A stretch of DNA of 64,000 nt from Bacteroidetes bacterium HGW-Bacteroidetes-8 (lineage in GTDB: Bacteria; Bacteroidota; Bacteroidia; Bacteroidales; UBA932), in contig PHCZ01000004.1 of NCBI GenBank assembly GCA_002840895.1, forward strand, positions 1 through 64,000, in the 5' to 3' direction. Made by a program: the position numbers and the translations under genes. Below the pieces are notes generated by a model that ran no database searches, was not told the origin of the DNA, and saw only the letters and a list, made by a program, of their open reading frames with translations. Shown here in pieces: positions 1-7,805 of this stretch. Within the stretch, counting starts at the first letter, position 1. Every line of letters starts with the position of its first letter.

Positions 1-88
1 CGTCGTCCGTCATTCTAAAATCATAGACAAATAAATTTGTTTGATTTTGCGCGTCTTTTTTAAATATTTCCGGAATATTCTGAATCAT
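1..88 (-). CDS. N-terminal fragment of an unidentified protein, cut by the window edge
   Basis: An open frame on the minus strand starts at ATG (86-88) and runs off the left edge. It reads MIQNIPEIFKK followed by DAQNQTNLFVYDFRMTDD. A TAG stop lies directly upstream of the ATG in frame, so the start is well defined. The amino-acid composition looks like real coding sequence. About 29 residues is too little to name a family; an HTH regulator is only a guess. Confidence 0.45.
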   Translation of the reverse strand, partial: MIQNIPEIFKKDAQNQTNLFVYDFRMTDD

Positions 89-447
89 CTATTTTTGAAG
101 CTAATGGGAAAAACAAAAATAGCAAACTATAACTTATTACAAAGATTATAAATAATAGTTTGCTGTTTTTAATTGTGGGGTAATTATATTTTAATCCATT
201 ATAAACTTCAGTCAGGCAGTCACAATACTGGCTTTTAATCTAGTATTCCTTTCATATTGGTTAAATTTTAGGTCAACACTTTTAAGTTTCGTTGCGTAAA
301 GTTACATAATGTTGCGCAATCACATTTTAATTAACCTTCCAAAATATTACAGCATCGCCGCTGCGAAAGTTCTGATTGTGTAATCTCTCCAAAAAAATAG
401 TACAGTTTAAAAGTAGAAATATAGTGTACACATGATACATGCCATAC
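89..447. other. AT-rich intergenic stretch
   Basis: There is no convincing reading frame here. The stretch separates the partial gene at the left edge from the 3' end of the WbqC gene, both on the minus strand. It contains GTTGCG repeats around 290-320 (cgttgcgtaaag, atgttgcgcaat) but no clear terminator or RNA gene. The promoter of the partial gene should lie in its left part. Confidence 0.4.
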
Positions 448-1098
448 TCATAGTTTTTGTTTTTCTAGATACGAAAGAGCGCGGGTTCCTTCATTAAATA
501 ACAAATCTAATATGGAAAGGTTTGGTAGAAAGTTATCTTCTTTTTGTAAAACTTGTGTATAACTGTCAAAAGTGAAGTTTTGCAATCCTTTAGTTTCTAC
601 TAAAAAACGAAAGTCTTTTTTGTCAGAAATATTAAGCTCGAAGCTAGAGGTTGATTGTGTTGTTATTTCAAGAGTAAGCAAGTCTGCAATAACTGCAAAA
701 CACTCCAAATTAAAATCCATTAAAAAGGTTTGTTTTTTTTCAAAAAGAGGGGCAATATCATCTTCATAATATTCAAAATACGGGGAAGAGCGATAGGCGA
801 TTTGTATGGATTTCCAATGTTCTTTTTGCCACTTAAAATCGTTTTCGATGCGTACTTCTTTATATTTTTGATGTATTTTATCACGACTTCCACGCAATCC
901 TTTAGAAATGTGTTTAATGGGAATATTAAGCAATAAGACACCATTAGCAGTAGCAATATAGGTTCGGTTTCTAAACGTTTGCTTTTGATAATTATCTTCC
1001 ACCTCAAATACAACCGATTTTGCTTGCGCCATAGCAACATAATGGGCAATGTTTCCAAAATAGGCCGGATGAATTATAATTGATTCCACTTGTAACAA
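448..1098 (-). CDS. WbqC family protein
   Basis: A 216-residue protein of the WbqC-like family, found in surface-polysaccharide and glycolipid loci; its exact reaction is not established to my knowledge. The hallmark N-terminus is visible as IIIHPAYFGNIAHYVAM, followed by a region with QKQTFRNRTYIATANG and LLLNIPI. A later segment reads WKSIQIAYRSSPYFEYYEDD. Length matches the family. The frame opens with TTG; the only other early start is GTG at codon 4, so the true start is one of these two. It lies downstream of lepB in the same direction with a 103 bp gap, the usual flavobacterial arrangement. Family assignment is firm, function is not. Confidence 0.85.
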   Translation of the reverse strand: MLQVESIIIHPAYFGNIAHYVAMAQAKSVVFEVEDNYQKQTFRNRTYIATANGVLLLNIPIKHISKGLRGSRDKIHQKYKEVRIENDFKWQKEHWKSIQIAYRSSPYFEYYEDDIAPLFEKKQTFLMDFNLECFAVIADLLTLEITTQSTSSFELNISDKKDFRFLVETKGLQNFTFDSYTQVLQKEDNFLPNLSILDLLFNEGTRALSYLEKQKL

Positions 1099-1201
1099 TT
1101 CAAATATATATAAATGGAAGAAGCAGGTTTATTAAACACAAATTTTTAAAGTTTGATATTGTAATAAAACATTTATACTTCCCACTTCTACTTCGTACTT
1201 T

Positions 1202-2770
1202 CTAAGCTTTTTTCTTTCTTTTTCTAATAAAATCAAAGAGAAACCATCCCACTAAAAGAATCAAGAAATAACGAAAATACGATATAGGCTGTCCGTCGCC
1301 ACTAACGGTAGTAAACATGCGTTCCCATCTAATTTTATTGGTGATGCCTTGTGCATTGCTATCCCAGCTCATCCAGATAAATACTGGTTTACCAACCACA
1401 TGATTAAACGGTACAAATCCCCAATTCCGGGCGTCTTCTGAGTTGTTTCTGTTATCTCCCATCATCCAGTAATAGTCTTGTAAAAAGGTGTATTCGCTTA
1501 TCGGTGAGTCGTTTAATAGGACTTGCGTTCCGGCTTGTGTAATTTTATTTTCAATGCCTAATTCACTTCCTTCATACACTTCAATAATACGTTTGTATAA
1601 GGGAATGGTTTCGGTAGATATAGCTACGGTTTTTCCTTGTTCTGGAATGTAAATAGGACCAAAGAAACTGTAATTCCAACTATAAGTAGCATTATGGGGG
1701 AAGGTTTGATTATCCCATTTGCCTTCTTCGTCTTTAATAGGTATTATTTGGTCAATATTCGGATTGTTTTTTAAATTTTCAACGGCTTCATTGGTCATAT
1801 TTGCTTGAAAGGCTTTCCCCGTATTATTTAGTGGGTAAATTTCAGAAATATCATATCTATCCTTTAAAAATTGAACGTTCTGTAATGGGTCTTTCGTGGT
1901 AAAAGCATAGGCAAATTGTACTCTTGCTCTCTCCGGAAGTTGGCTTATTGCACCATTAATATACACATAGCCATTACGAACTTCTAAGGAATCGCCAGGA
2001 ATACCAACGGCTCTTTTTACATAATTTGATTTTTTATCAATTGGTTTCACAAAGGTTTCTGGTCCTTTATAGCGGAAATAAGGCACTGTATCTGTTGGCC
2101 AGTTAAAAACTACAATATCATTTCTTTTAATTTTTTGAAACGCTGGAAACCTAAAATAAGGAATTTGTGGTTTGTTTTTATACGATTTTTTGCTAATTAG
2201 AGGAATGGTATCATGCACCATTGGAAAAGCTACCGCAGTCATTGGCGTTCTTGCACCAAAATGAAATTTACTCACAAATAGAAAATCGCCAACTAGGAGT
2301 GATTTTTCTAAAGAAGAAGTAGGAATTGTAAACGGTTGAATAAAATAAGTATGCACAATGGTGGCAACTACCACAGCAAATAAGATAGAGCTTGTCCATT
2401 CGCCCGAAGAACTTTTAGTGTGTAAACTTCTATCTTTAATATGTGCTACATCTTGGGTATAGTTTATAAAATAAATGTAAAAACCTAGAGTGATAATTCC
2501 TAAAAAGGAATCTATTGCTTTATTTTTACCAAAGCTTCGTAGGGTTTCTACCCAAATTACCGGAAACATAATTAGGTTGATAATTGGTATAAAAAGTAAA
2601 ATAGTGTACCACCACGGGCGGTTTATTATTTTCATTAAAACTATGGCATTATATATGGGCACTGCTGCTTCCCAAGATTTTCTACCTGCTTTTTGATAAA
2701 GTTTCCAAGTACCTGCAAAATGTATTACTTGTACTCCAAGAAAAAAGAGAAACCATTCTGAAATTGTCAT
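1202..2770 (-). CDS. lepB: Signal peptidase I
   Basis: Inner-membrane serine protease that cleaves Sec signal peptides at the outer face of the membrane. At 522 residues it has the long Bacteroidota form. Three hydrophobic segments occupy roughly residues 1-22, 50-75 and 85-105, and a fourth (about 127-147) leads into the catalytic domain. The nucleophile motif PTSSLEKSL gives Ser153, and SNYVKRAVGIPGD gives the general-base Lys252. The box E motif MMGDNRNNSEDARNWGFVP follows at about residues 435-455. A final hydrophobic segment and a basic KRKKKA tail end the protein. It sits upstream of WbqC and downstream of dapB, parB and parA on the same strand, probably one operon or overlapping transcripts. 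Identification is secure. Confidence 0.97.
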   Translation of the reverse strand: MTISEWFLFFLGVQVIHFAGTWKLYQKAGRKSWEAAVPIYNAIVLMKIINRPWWYTILLFIPIINLIMFPVIWVETLRSFGKNKAIDSFLGIITLGFYIYFINYTQDVAHIKDRSLHTKSSSGEWTSSILFAVVVATIVHTYFIQPFTIPTSSLEKSLLVGDFLFVSKFHFGARTPMTAVAFPMVHDTIPLISKKSYKNKPQIPYFRFPAFQKIKRNDIVVFNWPTDTVPYFRYKGPETFVKPIDKKSNYVKRAVGIPGDSLEVRNGYVYINGAISQLPERARVQFAYAFTTKDPLQNVQFLKDRYDISEIYPLNNTGKAFQANMTNEAVENLKNNPNIDQIIPIKDEEGKWDNQTFPHNATYSWNYSFFGPIYIPEQGKTVAISTETIPLYKRIIEVYEGSELGIENKITQAGTQVLLNDSPISEYTFLQDYYWMMGDNRNNSEDARNWGFVPFNHVVGKPVFIWMSWDSNAQGITNKIRWERMFTTVSGDGQPISYFRYFLILLVGWFLFDFIRKRKKKA

Positions 2771-2831
2771 GAGACTTATACTTTAATTGTTAATAATTAT
2801 TTTTTTATAAGTGTTAGGATTTTTTTGTACA

Positions 2832-3530
2832 TCACAAATCTAATACCTCTTTCATCGTAAATACACCTTTTTTTCCAAGAAGCCATTCTGCTGCTAGGAT
2901 TGCTCCTAAGGCAAAACCATCTCTGGAGTGCGCTTCGTGTTTTATGCTTATAGTGTCTATGGGTGAGGTATAAAAAATACTGTGTGTGCCTTTTACCTCC
3001 TCCATGCGTTTTGCGGTTATTGGAATTTCCATTTTGCCAACTTCATTAAGTTGCCACTTGTTGTAATTGCTATTTTTTATAATACCCTCTGCTAAAGTAA
3101 TGGCTGTACCACTAGGAGCATCTTTTTTTTGGGTATGATGAATTTCTTCTATGGAAACCAAATAGTCTTTATATTTTGCCATCATTTTGGCTAGTTGCAG
3201 GTTCAATTCAAAAAACAGGTTTACACCCACGCTAAAGTTAGATGCATAAATAAAACTTCCGTTACACATTTTGCATTTTTTTAGTATTTCATCGTAATGT
3301 GCTAACCATCCGGTTGTACCGCAAACAATAGGAACATTCTGATTAAAGCATGTAGAAATGTGTTTTACAGCAACTTCAGGTGAACTAAATTCTATAGCAA
3401 TATCAGCTTCAGAAAGCTCAACTTTATCAGAGGTAGAGTTAATGCGATATACAATTATATGACCTTTTTCTATTGCTAATTTTTCAATAGTTTTTCCCAT
3501 TTTTCCATAACCTAAAAGTGCAATTTTCAT
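2832..3530 (-). CDS. dapB: 4-hydroxy-tetrahydrodipicolinate reductase
   Basis: NAD(P)H-dependent reductase of the diaminopimelate/lysine pathway, cytosolic. The N-terminus MKIALLGYGKMGKTIEKLA is the Rossmann nucleotide-binding motif. The mid-protein signature EEIHHTQKKDAPSGTAITLAE carries the catalytic His and Lys. The sequence IVCGTTGW is also typical. At 232 residues it is slightly shorter than the E. coli enzyme but normal for Bacteroidota. The gene starts 1 nt after the DUF5683 gene ends and precedes lepB with a 61 bp gap, so co-transcription with parA-parB-DUF5683 is likely. Confidence 0.97.
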   Translation of the reverse strand: MKIALLGYGKMGKTIEKLAIEKGHIIVYRINSTSDKVELSEADIAIEFSSPEVAVKHISTCFNQNVPIVCGTTGWLAHYDEILKKCKMCNGSFIYASNFSVGVNLFFELNLQLAKMMAKYKDYLVSIEEIHHTQKKDAPSGTAITLAEGIIKNSNYNKWQLNEVGKMEIPITAKRMEEVKGTHSIFYTSPIDTISIKHEAHSRDGFALGAILAAEWLLGKKGVFTMKEVLDL

Positions 3531-3531
3531 T

Positions 3532-4110
3532 TTATTTTAATTGATAGGTTAATGAAAAGCCATAATTAGTTGTGGCATTAAGCGCATTGAATTCTACATT
3601 GGGTTGAAAAGATAAATCCTCGCTTACATTGTATTGTTTTAAATGAGCGTCCACATTAGCATCTACTATGTTTAGCAAATAAAAACCAACGGCAACGGCA
3701 ATACTGACATCTTTGTTTCTTTTTTCTCTTTGTTGAGCTCTAATTAATGTTTCGTTGGCTATTCCTTGAAATTCATCATCTGTAAAACCTGCAAGTCGTC
3801 TTTTATAGGCGTCTCTAAATCGATTGTATTCTTGGTTTCGGTTTACGTAAAAATAAATACTTGTGCCAATACCTGCATAAATTATTGGTATTTTCCAATA
3901 CTTTTTGTTGTACGCTTGTCCGAGTCCGGGAATAACTGCCGAATAAAAAGCGGCTCTTGATGGAGCAAGTGGGTCATATGGCTCTTTTATTATGGTTTTA
4001 GTAAGTAACTCTTCATTAGTAATAACCACTTGAAGCGTGTCTTTTTTTTGCGCCACAAGAGAGGAACAGAAAAGAATAAAAATTACAAGGAAATAGCAGC
4101 TATTCTTCAC
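3532..4110 (-). CDS. DUF5683 domain protein, exported
   Basis: A 192-residue protein with an N-terminal signal peptide (hydrophobic stretch YFLVIFILFCSSLVAQ). The conserved core reads PSRAAFYSAVIPGLGQAYNKKYWKIP, here abbreviated around residues 50-75, and continues with a second hydrophobic stretch (IIYAGIGTSIYFYV). It matches the DUF5683 family, which is nearly always encoded between parB and dapB in flavobacteria. Function is unknown. Its GTG start overlaps the parB stop region by 11 nt, which indicates translational coupling. Confidence 0.85.
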   Translation of the reverse strand: MKNSCYFLVIFILFCSSLVAQKKDTLQVVITNEELLTKTIIKEPYDPLAPSRAAFYSAVIPGLGQAYNKKYWKIPIIYAGIGTSIYFYVNRNQEYNRFRDAYKRRLAGFTDDEFQGIANETLIRAQQREKRNKDVSIAVAVGFYLLNIVDANVDAHLKQYNVSEDLSFQPNVEFNALNATTNYGFSLTYQLK

Positions 4111-4999
4111 CTTTTATTATTTTGGAAATTCGCTCAAAATCGGCTTTATTTTTAAAAGGGATAATCAATTTTCCTTTTCCAGATGAAGTTAATTTTATTT
4201 CGGTATTGGCATCAAAATAATCTGAAAACTCTTTTGTGGCTTTTTTAACAAAAGCTGGAATTACTTTAATTTGTGATGTTACTGGAGCGTCTTTTTGTTG
4301 TTGTTTTCTTACTAAAGCCTCTGTATCTCTAACGGAAAGTGAACGTTCTATAATTTTTTCATAAATTTTTAATTGTTCGGATACATCGTCCACACTTATT
4401 AAAGCCCTACCGTGACCCATACTAATAAAGCCATCGCGCATTCCGGTTTGAATGATTGGATCTAATTTTAACAATCGCAAATAATTGGCAATTGTAGAAC
4501 GATTTTTACCTACACGATCACTTAATTCTTCTTGTGTCAAATCAATTTCTTCTATTAATCGTTGATAGGAAATGGCTATTTCAATGGGGTCTAAATCTTG
4601 GCGTTGTATGTTTTCTACTAAAGCCATTTCTAGCGACTCCTGATCATTAGCAATGCGAATATATGCAGGGATGGTTTTTAAGCCGATTAATTTTGAAGCT
4701 CTGTAACGACGTTCGCCAGAAACTAATTGGTATGCATTAAAACCTGATTTTCTTACAGTTATGGGTTGAATAACGCCTAATTCTTTAATGGAGGAAGCAA
4801 GTTCTTTTAACGTTTCTTCATTAAAACTAGTTCGGGGTTGAAACGGATTTACTTCAATAGCATCTAATTCTAATTCAACAATACTGCCCACAACTTTGTC
4901 TGCATTTTTGTCGTTTGCTGATTGTATATCGTTTTCAGGATCTTTCAAAAGTGCTGAAAGTCCTCTGCCCATTGCTTGTCTTTTTATTGCTTTGGCCAT
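4100..4999 (-). CDS. parB: Chromosome-partitioning protein ParB
   Basis: CTP-dependent DNA-binding clamp that loads at parS sites and works with ParA in origin segregation. The 299 residues begin KRQAMGRGLSALL, typical of ParB. The N-terminal domain carries VNPFQPRTSF and the nucleotide-binding signature SGERRYRASK. Next comes ALVENIQRQDLDPIEIA and an HTH segment (LTQEELSDRVGKNRSTIANY). The C-terminal dimerisation part ends GKLIIPFKNKADFERI. It starts 3 nt after parA ends and overlaps the DUF5683 gene. I saw no canonical GTTTCACGTGAAAC parS site in the window. Confidence 0.97.
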   Translation of the reverse strand: MAKAIKRQAMGRGLSALLKDPENDIQSANDKNADKVVGSIVELELDAIEVNPFQPRTSFNEETLKELASSIKELGVIQPITVRKSGFNAYQLVSGERRYRASKLIGLKTIPAYIRIANDQESLEMALVENIQRQDLDPIEIAISYQRLIEEIDLTQEELSDRVGKNRSTIANYLRLLKLDPIIQTGMRDGFISMGHGRALISVDDVSEQLKIYEKIIERSLSVRDTEALVRKQQQKDAPVTSQIKVIPAFVKKATKEFSDYFDANTEIKLTSSGKGKLIIPFKNKADFERISKIIKGEE

Positions 5000-5002
5000 T
5001 CC

Positions 5003-5767
5003 TTATTTGTTTTTAGATATTATTTCTTCAGCCAAACTTAAATAATTGTTAGCTCCCTTACTATCTGCGTCATAGGTTATAATACTTTCTCCATAACTTG
5101 GGGCTTCACTTAAACGCACATTTCGTTGAATAATGGTTTTAAATACCATACCAGAAAAATGTTTTTTTACCTCGTCAACCACTTGGTTTGAAAGTCGTAA
5201 ACGCGAATCATACATGGTGAGCAAAAGACCTTCAATATCTAGTTCTTTGTTGTGAATTTTTTGAACACTTTTAATGGTGTTTAAAAGTTTTCCTAGACCT
5301 TCTAAAGCAAAATATTCACATTGTATAGGAATAAGAACTGAATCTGCTGCGGTTAGTGCATTTAAGGTAAGCAATCCTAAGGAAGGTGCGCAATCAATAA
5401 GAATGTAATCATATTTCTCTTTTATTTCAGCTAATGCTTGTTTTAGCATGTACTCTCGATTTTCTTTATCGACAAGCTCAATTTCAATAGCTACAAGATC
5501 TATATGTGAAGGTATGATGTCTAAATTAGGGGAGTCTGTTTTTACAATAACTTGTAATGCAGAAATACTATGTTCTAAAAGTTGGTAAGTGCCCACTTCA
5601 ACGGTTTCTACATCAATCCCTAAACCGGAGGTTGCATTGGCTTGCGGGTCTGCATCAATCAACAATACTCTTTTTTCTAGAACACCTAATGATGCTGCTA
5701 GATTTATGGAGGTTGTGGTTTTCCCAACACCGCCTTTTTGATTTGCAATTGCAATTATTTTTCCCAT
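5003..5767 (-). CDS. parA: Chromosome-partitioning ATPase ParA
   Basis: Walker-type ATPase of the ParA/Soj/MinD family that partners ParB. The deviant Walker A motif is at the N-terminus: IIAIANQKGGVGKTTTSINL. Later motifs are LLIDADPQANATSGLG and YDYILIDCAPSLGLLTLNAL. I chose the ATG at 5765-5767 (MGKIIAIANQ) because it matches the family N-terminus; an in-frame ATG three codons upstream (5776) is possible. About 254 residues, full length. It is the first gene of the parA-parB-DUF5683-dapB-lepB cluster, so the promoter should lie in the 159 bp between 5768 and 5926. Confidence 0.97.
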   Translation of the reverse strand: MGKIIAIANQKGGVGKTTTSINLAASLGVLEKRVLLIDADPQANATSGLGIDVETVEVGTYQLLEHSISALQVIVKTDSPNLDIIPSHIDLVAIEIELVDKENREYMLKQALAEIKEKYDYILIDCAPSLGLLTLNALTAADSVLIPIQCEYFALEGLGKLLNTIKSVQKIHNKELDIEGLLLTMYDSRLRLSNQVVDEVKKHFSGMVFKTIIQRNVRLSEAPSYGESIITYDADSKGANNYLSLAEEIISKNK

Positions 5768-5926
5768 GAAATGCATAAAATATTAAGCCATAAAAATACA
5801 ATTATTTAAATGGATAAAAAATGAATTTTGTTAACAGTTGTGATTTTCCGGTTTCTGGTTTCCTGTTCTCGGTTTGGTATTCGGTATTCTTTGGTCGTTT
5901 TACGTTTTACATTTTTCGGTGTTGCT

Positions 5927-6805
5927 TTATTTTTTGTTTCCTTTCACCATCATTTCCAGCATATTCCACATTTCAGGGGTTACTTGCTCAAGTAAGTTAA
6001 ACTGTCCCGCTCCTTTCAGCCATTCACCACCGTCTATGGTTACCACTTCACCATTTAAGTATTGCGCAAAATCAGAAACCAAATAGGCTGCAAGATTTGC
6101 TAATTCCTGATGGTCGCCAACGCGATTTAGGGGTACTTTTTTAGCCAAATCAAATTTTTCTTTTAAATCGCCTGGCAGAAGTCTGTCCCAAGCTCCTTTG
6201 GTTGGAAAAGGTCCGGGAGCAATTGCGTTAAACCGAATACCGTATTTTGCCCATTCTACTGCTAAGGAGCGTGTCATTGCTAAAACCCCTGCTTTTGCAG
6301 TGGCGCTGGGAACCACATAAGCAGAACCTGTCCAAGCATACGTAGTAACTATGCTTAAAACGGTTTTGTTGGTTTCTTTTTTATCTATCCAATATTTTCC
6401 GAAAGCTAGGGTGCAGTTTTTACTTCCTTTAAGTACGATGTCAATAATAGTGTCAAATGCATTAGCAGAAAGACGTTCTGTGGGTGAGATGAAATTTCCG
6501 GCGGCATTGTTTAGTAATACATCTACCTGACCAAAAGCAGCTACCGATGCTTGTACCATCGCCTCGACTTCGTCATAATTGCGCACATCACATTGCACCG
6601 AAAGTACTTTTCCTCCAGTTTTTTCTTCCATTTCTTTGGCGGTAGCTTGCAATTTTTCCAGATTTCTGGAAGTAATTACTACATTGGCTCCTAATTCTAA
6701 AAAATAGGTACTCATGGATTTGCCAAGACCACTTCCGCCGCCTGTTACTACTATGGTTTTTCCTTTAAGTGCGTCATCGCGCAGCATTTTTTGATTGTAG
6801 TTCAT
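5927..6805 (-). CDS. SDR family oxidoreductase, 2,4-dienoyl-CoA reductase type
   Basis: NADP(H)-dependent short-chain dehydrogenase of 292 residues. The nucleotide-binding motif is VVTGGGSGLGKSMS and the structural motif is LLNNAAGNF. Instead of the standard YxxxK it has YAWTG then PSATAKAG. This Tyr/Ser/Lys spacing matches the mitochondrial 2,4-dienoyl-CoA reductase (DECR) group. The rest agrees too: NFISPTERLSANAFDTI, RFNAIAPGPFPTKGAWDRL and ELANLAAYLVSDFAQYLNG. The likely role is reduction of 2,4-dienoyl-CoA (or a related enoyl-CoA) during unsaturated fatty-acid beta-oxidation. The subfamily call rests on remembered sequence resemblance; the SDR call is certain. A small conserved gene ends 4 nt upstream. 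Confidence 0.88.
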   Translation of the reverse strand: MNYNQKMLRDDALKGKTIVVTGGGSGLGKSMSTYFLELGANVVITSRNLEKLQATAKEMEEKTGGKVLSVQCDVRNYDEVEAMVQASVAAFGQVDVLLNNAAGNFISPTERLSANAFDTIIDIVLKGSKNCTLAFGKYWIDKKETNKTVLSIVTTYAWTGSAYVVPSATAKAGVLAMTRSLAVEWAKYGIRFNAIAPGPFPTKGAWDRLLPGDLKEKFDLAKKVPLNRVGDHQELANLAAYLVSDFAQYLNGEVVTIDGGEWLKGAGQFNLLEQVTPEMWNMLEMMVKGNKK

Positions 6806-6809
6806 TTTA

Positions 6810-7070
6810 TTAATTTATTTGAAACCCATCTGCAGTAAATCTTTGGTGGGTAAATTTATAGTTTGTTCTTAGTAGGTTTGGTTTTGTTTTGTTGAGATCA
6901 AAGTGTATCACAAAATTATGTGTTTTTTCAATTTTGTTTTTATGTGGAAAGCGATTGATTTGTGCACTCAATGAAAAGAAACACCAAACCCGTTCACCAC
7001 CCGAAAGTTTTAAAAAATCTTCCAGTTGTTGTTTCTTACTTTCTTCTTTGGTTTGGAATTTTATTTTCAT
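6810..7070 (-). CDS. Small conserved hypothetical protein
   Basis: An 86-residue frame with an ATG start that begins MKIKFQTKEESKKQQLEDFLKLSG and then reads ERVWCFFSLSAQINRFPHK. It is rich in Lys and ends in FTADGFQIN. I know similar short proteins directly upstream of genes in flavobacteria but no assigned function. It ends 4 nt before the SDR start on the same strand, so translation is probably coupled. No signal peptide or membrane segment is visible. Confidence 0.65.
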   Translation of the reverse strand: MKIKFQTKEESKKQQLEDFLKLSGGERVWCFFSLSAQINRFPHKNKIEKTHNFVIHFDLNKTKPNLLRTNYKFTHQRFTADGFQIN

Positions 7071-7205
7071 AGGGTAAAAATAGGGAATAATTTTCTACCC
7101 TTAAAGATTTTGAGTATTAAATGGCACTTGTATTAGTACTCCTCGGAAACTATCAAATTTTGATGTAGTTCAATAAAAAACCTCTCTTATTTTTAAACAA
7201 TAACA

Positions 7206-7510
7206 TTAAGATGCTTTGTTGTATTTTTTATAAGGTTCGCGGCTTGTATGGAATACAGAAACAATCAATAATTCCTTACTATCAGAATAGTTTTATATAC
7301 AATTAAGAAAGGAAAGGTTTTTGTTTGACATTCTCGGAATTGATTTCTTTTTTCCGGATAAAGCAACGGGTTTTCTTGAATGAGAAGTAAATATTCTTCA
7401 ACAATAGTTCTGAATTTATCCCCCAAACCTATAGAGTGATCTTCATACCAATGATAAGAATCAAGAAACTCAAGTTCGGCGTCAGGGTGAAATCTTATCC
7501 GATATTGCAT
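7206..7510 (-). pseudogene. RelE/ParE-type toxin, frameshifted near the 3' end
   Basis: ParE-like toxin of a type II toxin-antitoxin pair. The readable frame starts at ATG 7508-7510, one nt after the antitoxin stop, with MQYRIRFHPDAELEFLDSY. It continues through GLGDKFRTIVEEYLLLIQENPLLYPE and FPFLIVYK, then stops early at 7265. In the next frame, from about 7286, the expected ParE ending appears: DSKELLIVSVFHTSREPY then KKYNKAS, stopping at 7206-7208. One missing base around 7284-7287 explains this. A sequencing error at the T/C run would look the same. The truncated product lacks the conserved HTSR tail and is probably inactive. Confidence 0.7.
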
Positions 7511-7511
7511 T

Positions 7512-7742
7512 TCAGGTTTTTTTTGTTTTCGCAATAACTTCTTCCCAAGAGGAGCTCATTTTAGGATTTTTCTCGTATTCACTTGTTCTGCGTTCCAATT
7601 CTTTTATAAAGGATTCTTCATTCCAAGGGCTGTCCTTCACAAGGAGATCCTTCTCAAAAATAGTATATAAGGCCTTTACTTTTTTGTCATCGGCAAAGCG
7701 AATGAAATTATAGAGTTTTTCTCTTATTGCTGCGTTTTTATG
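7512..7742 (-). pseudogene. Antitoxin partner of the ParE remnant, without a usable start codon
   Basis: The minus-strand frame upstream of the toxin reads KNAAIREKLYNFIRFADDKK, then VKALYTIFEKDLL, WNEESFIKELERRTSEYEK and SSSWEEVIAKTKKT before TGA (7512-7514). This looks like the short addiction-module antitoxins encoded just before ParE genes. The expected initiating Met before NAAIRE is missing: the codons immediately upstream are CAT and then a TAG stop. Only non-standard or internal starts remain (ATA in AAIR, GTG in LLVKD, or a late ATG). The gene is probably decayed along with its toxin. Confidence 0.6.
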
Positions 7743-7805
7743 CTAAAAAATTATATCCCTAAAATAGTGTTTTTATTTTAAATAATTATTGTCCTCTTGA
7801 AAAAA

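Noticed and set aside
3500-6000. parS site near parA/parB
   Set aside because: I found no GTTTCACGTGAAAC or close variant by eye in this window.
6810-7077. Plus-strand 62-residue frame opposite the small gene at 6810-7070
   Set aside because: The minus-strand frame fits the SDR operon and looks more protein-like; the plus-strand one is its complement.
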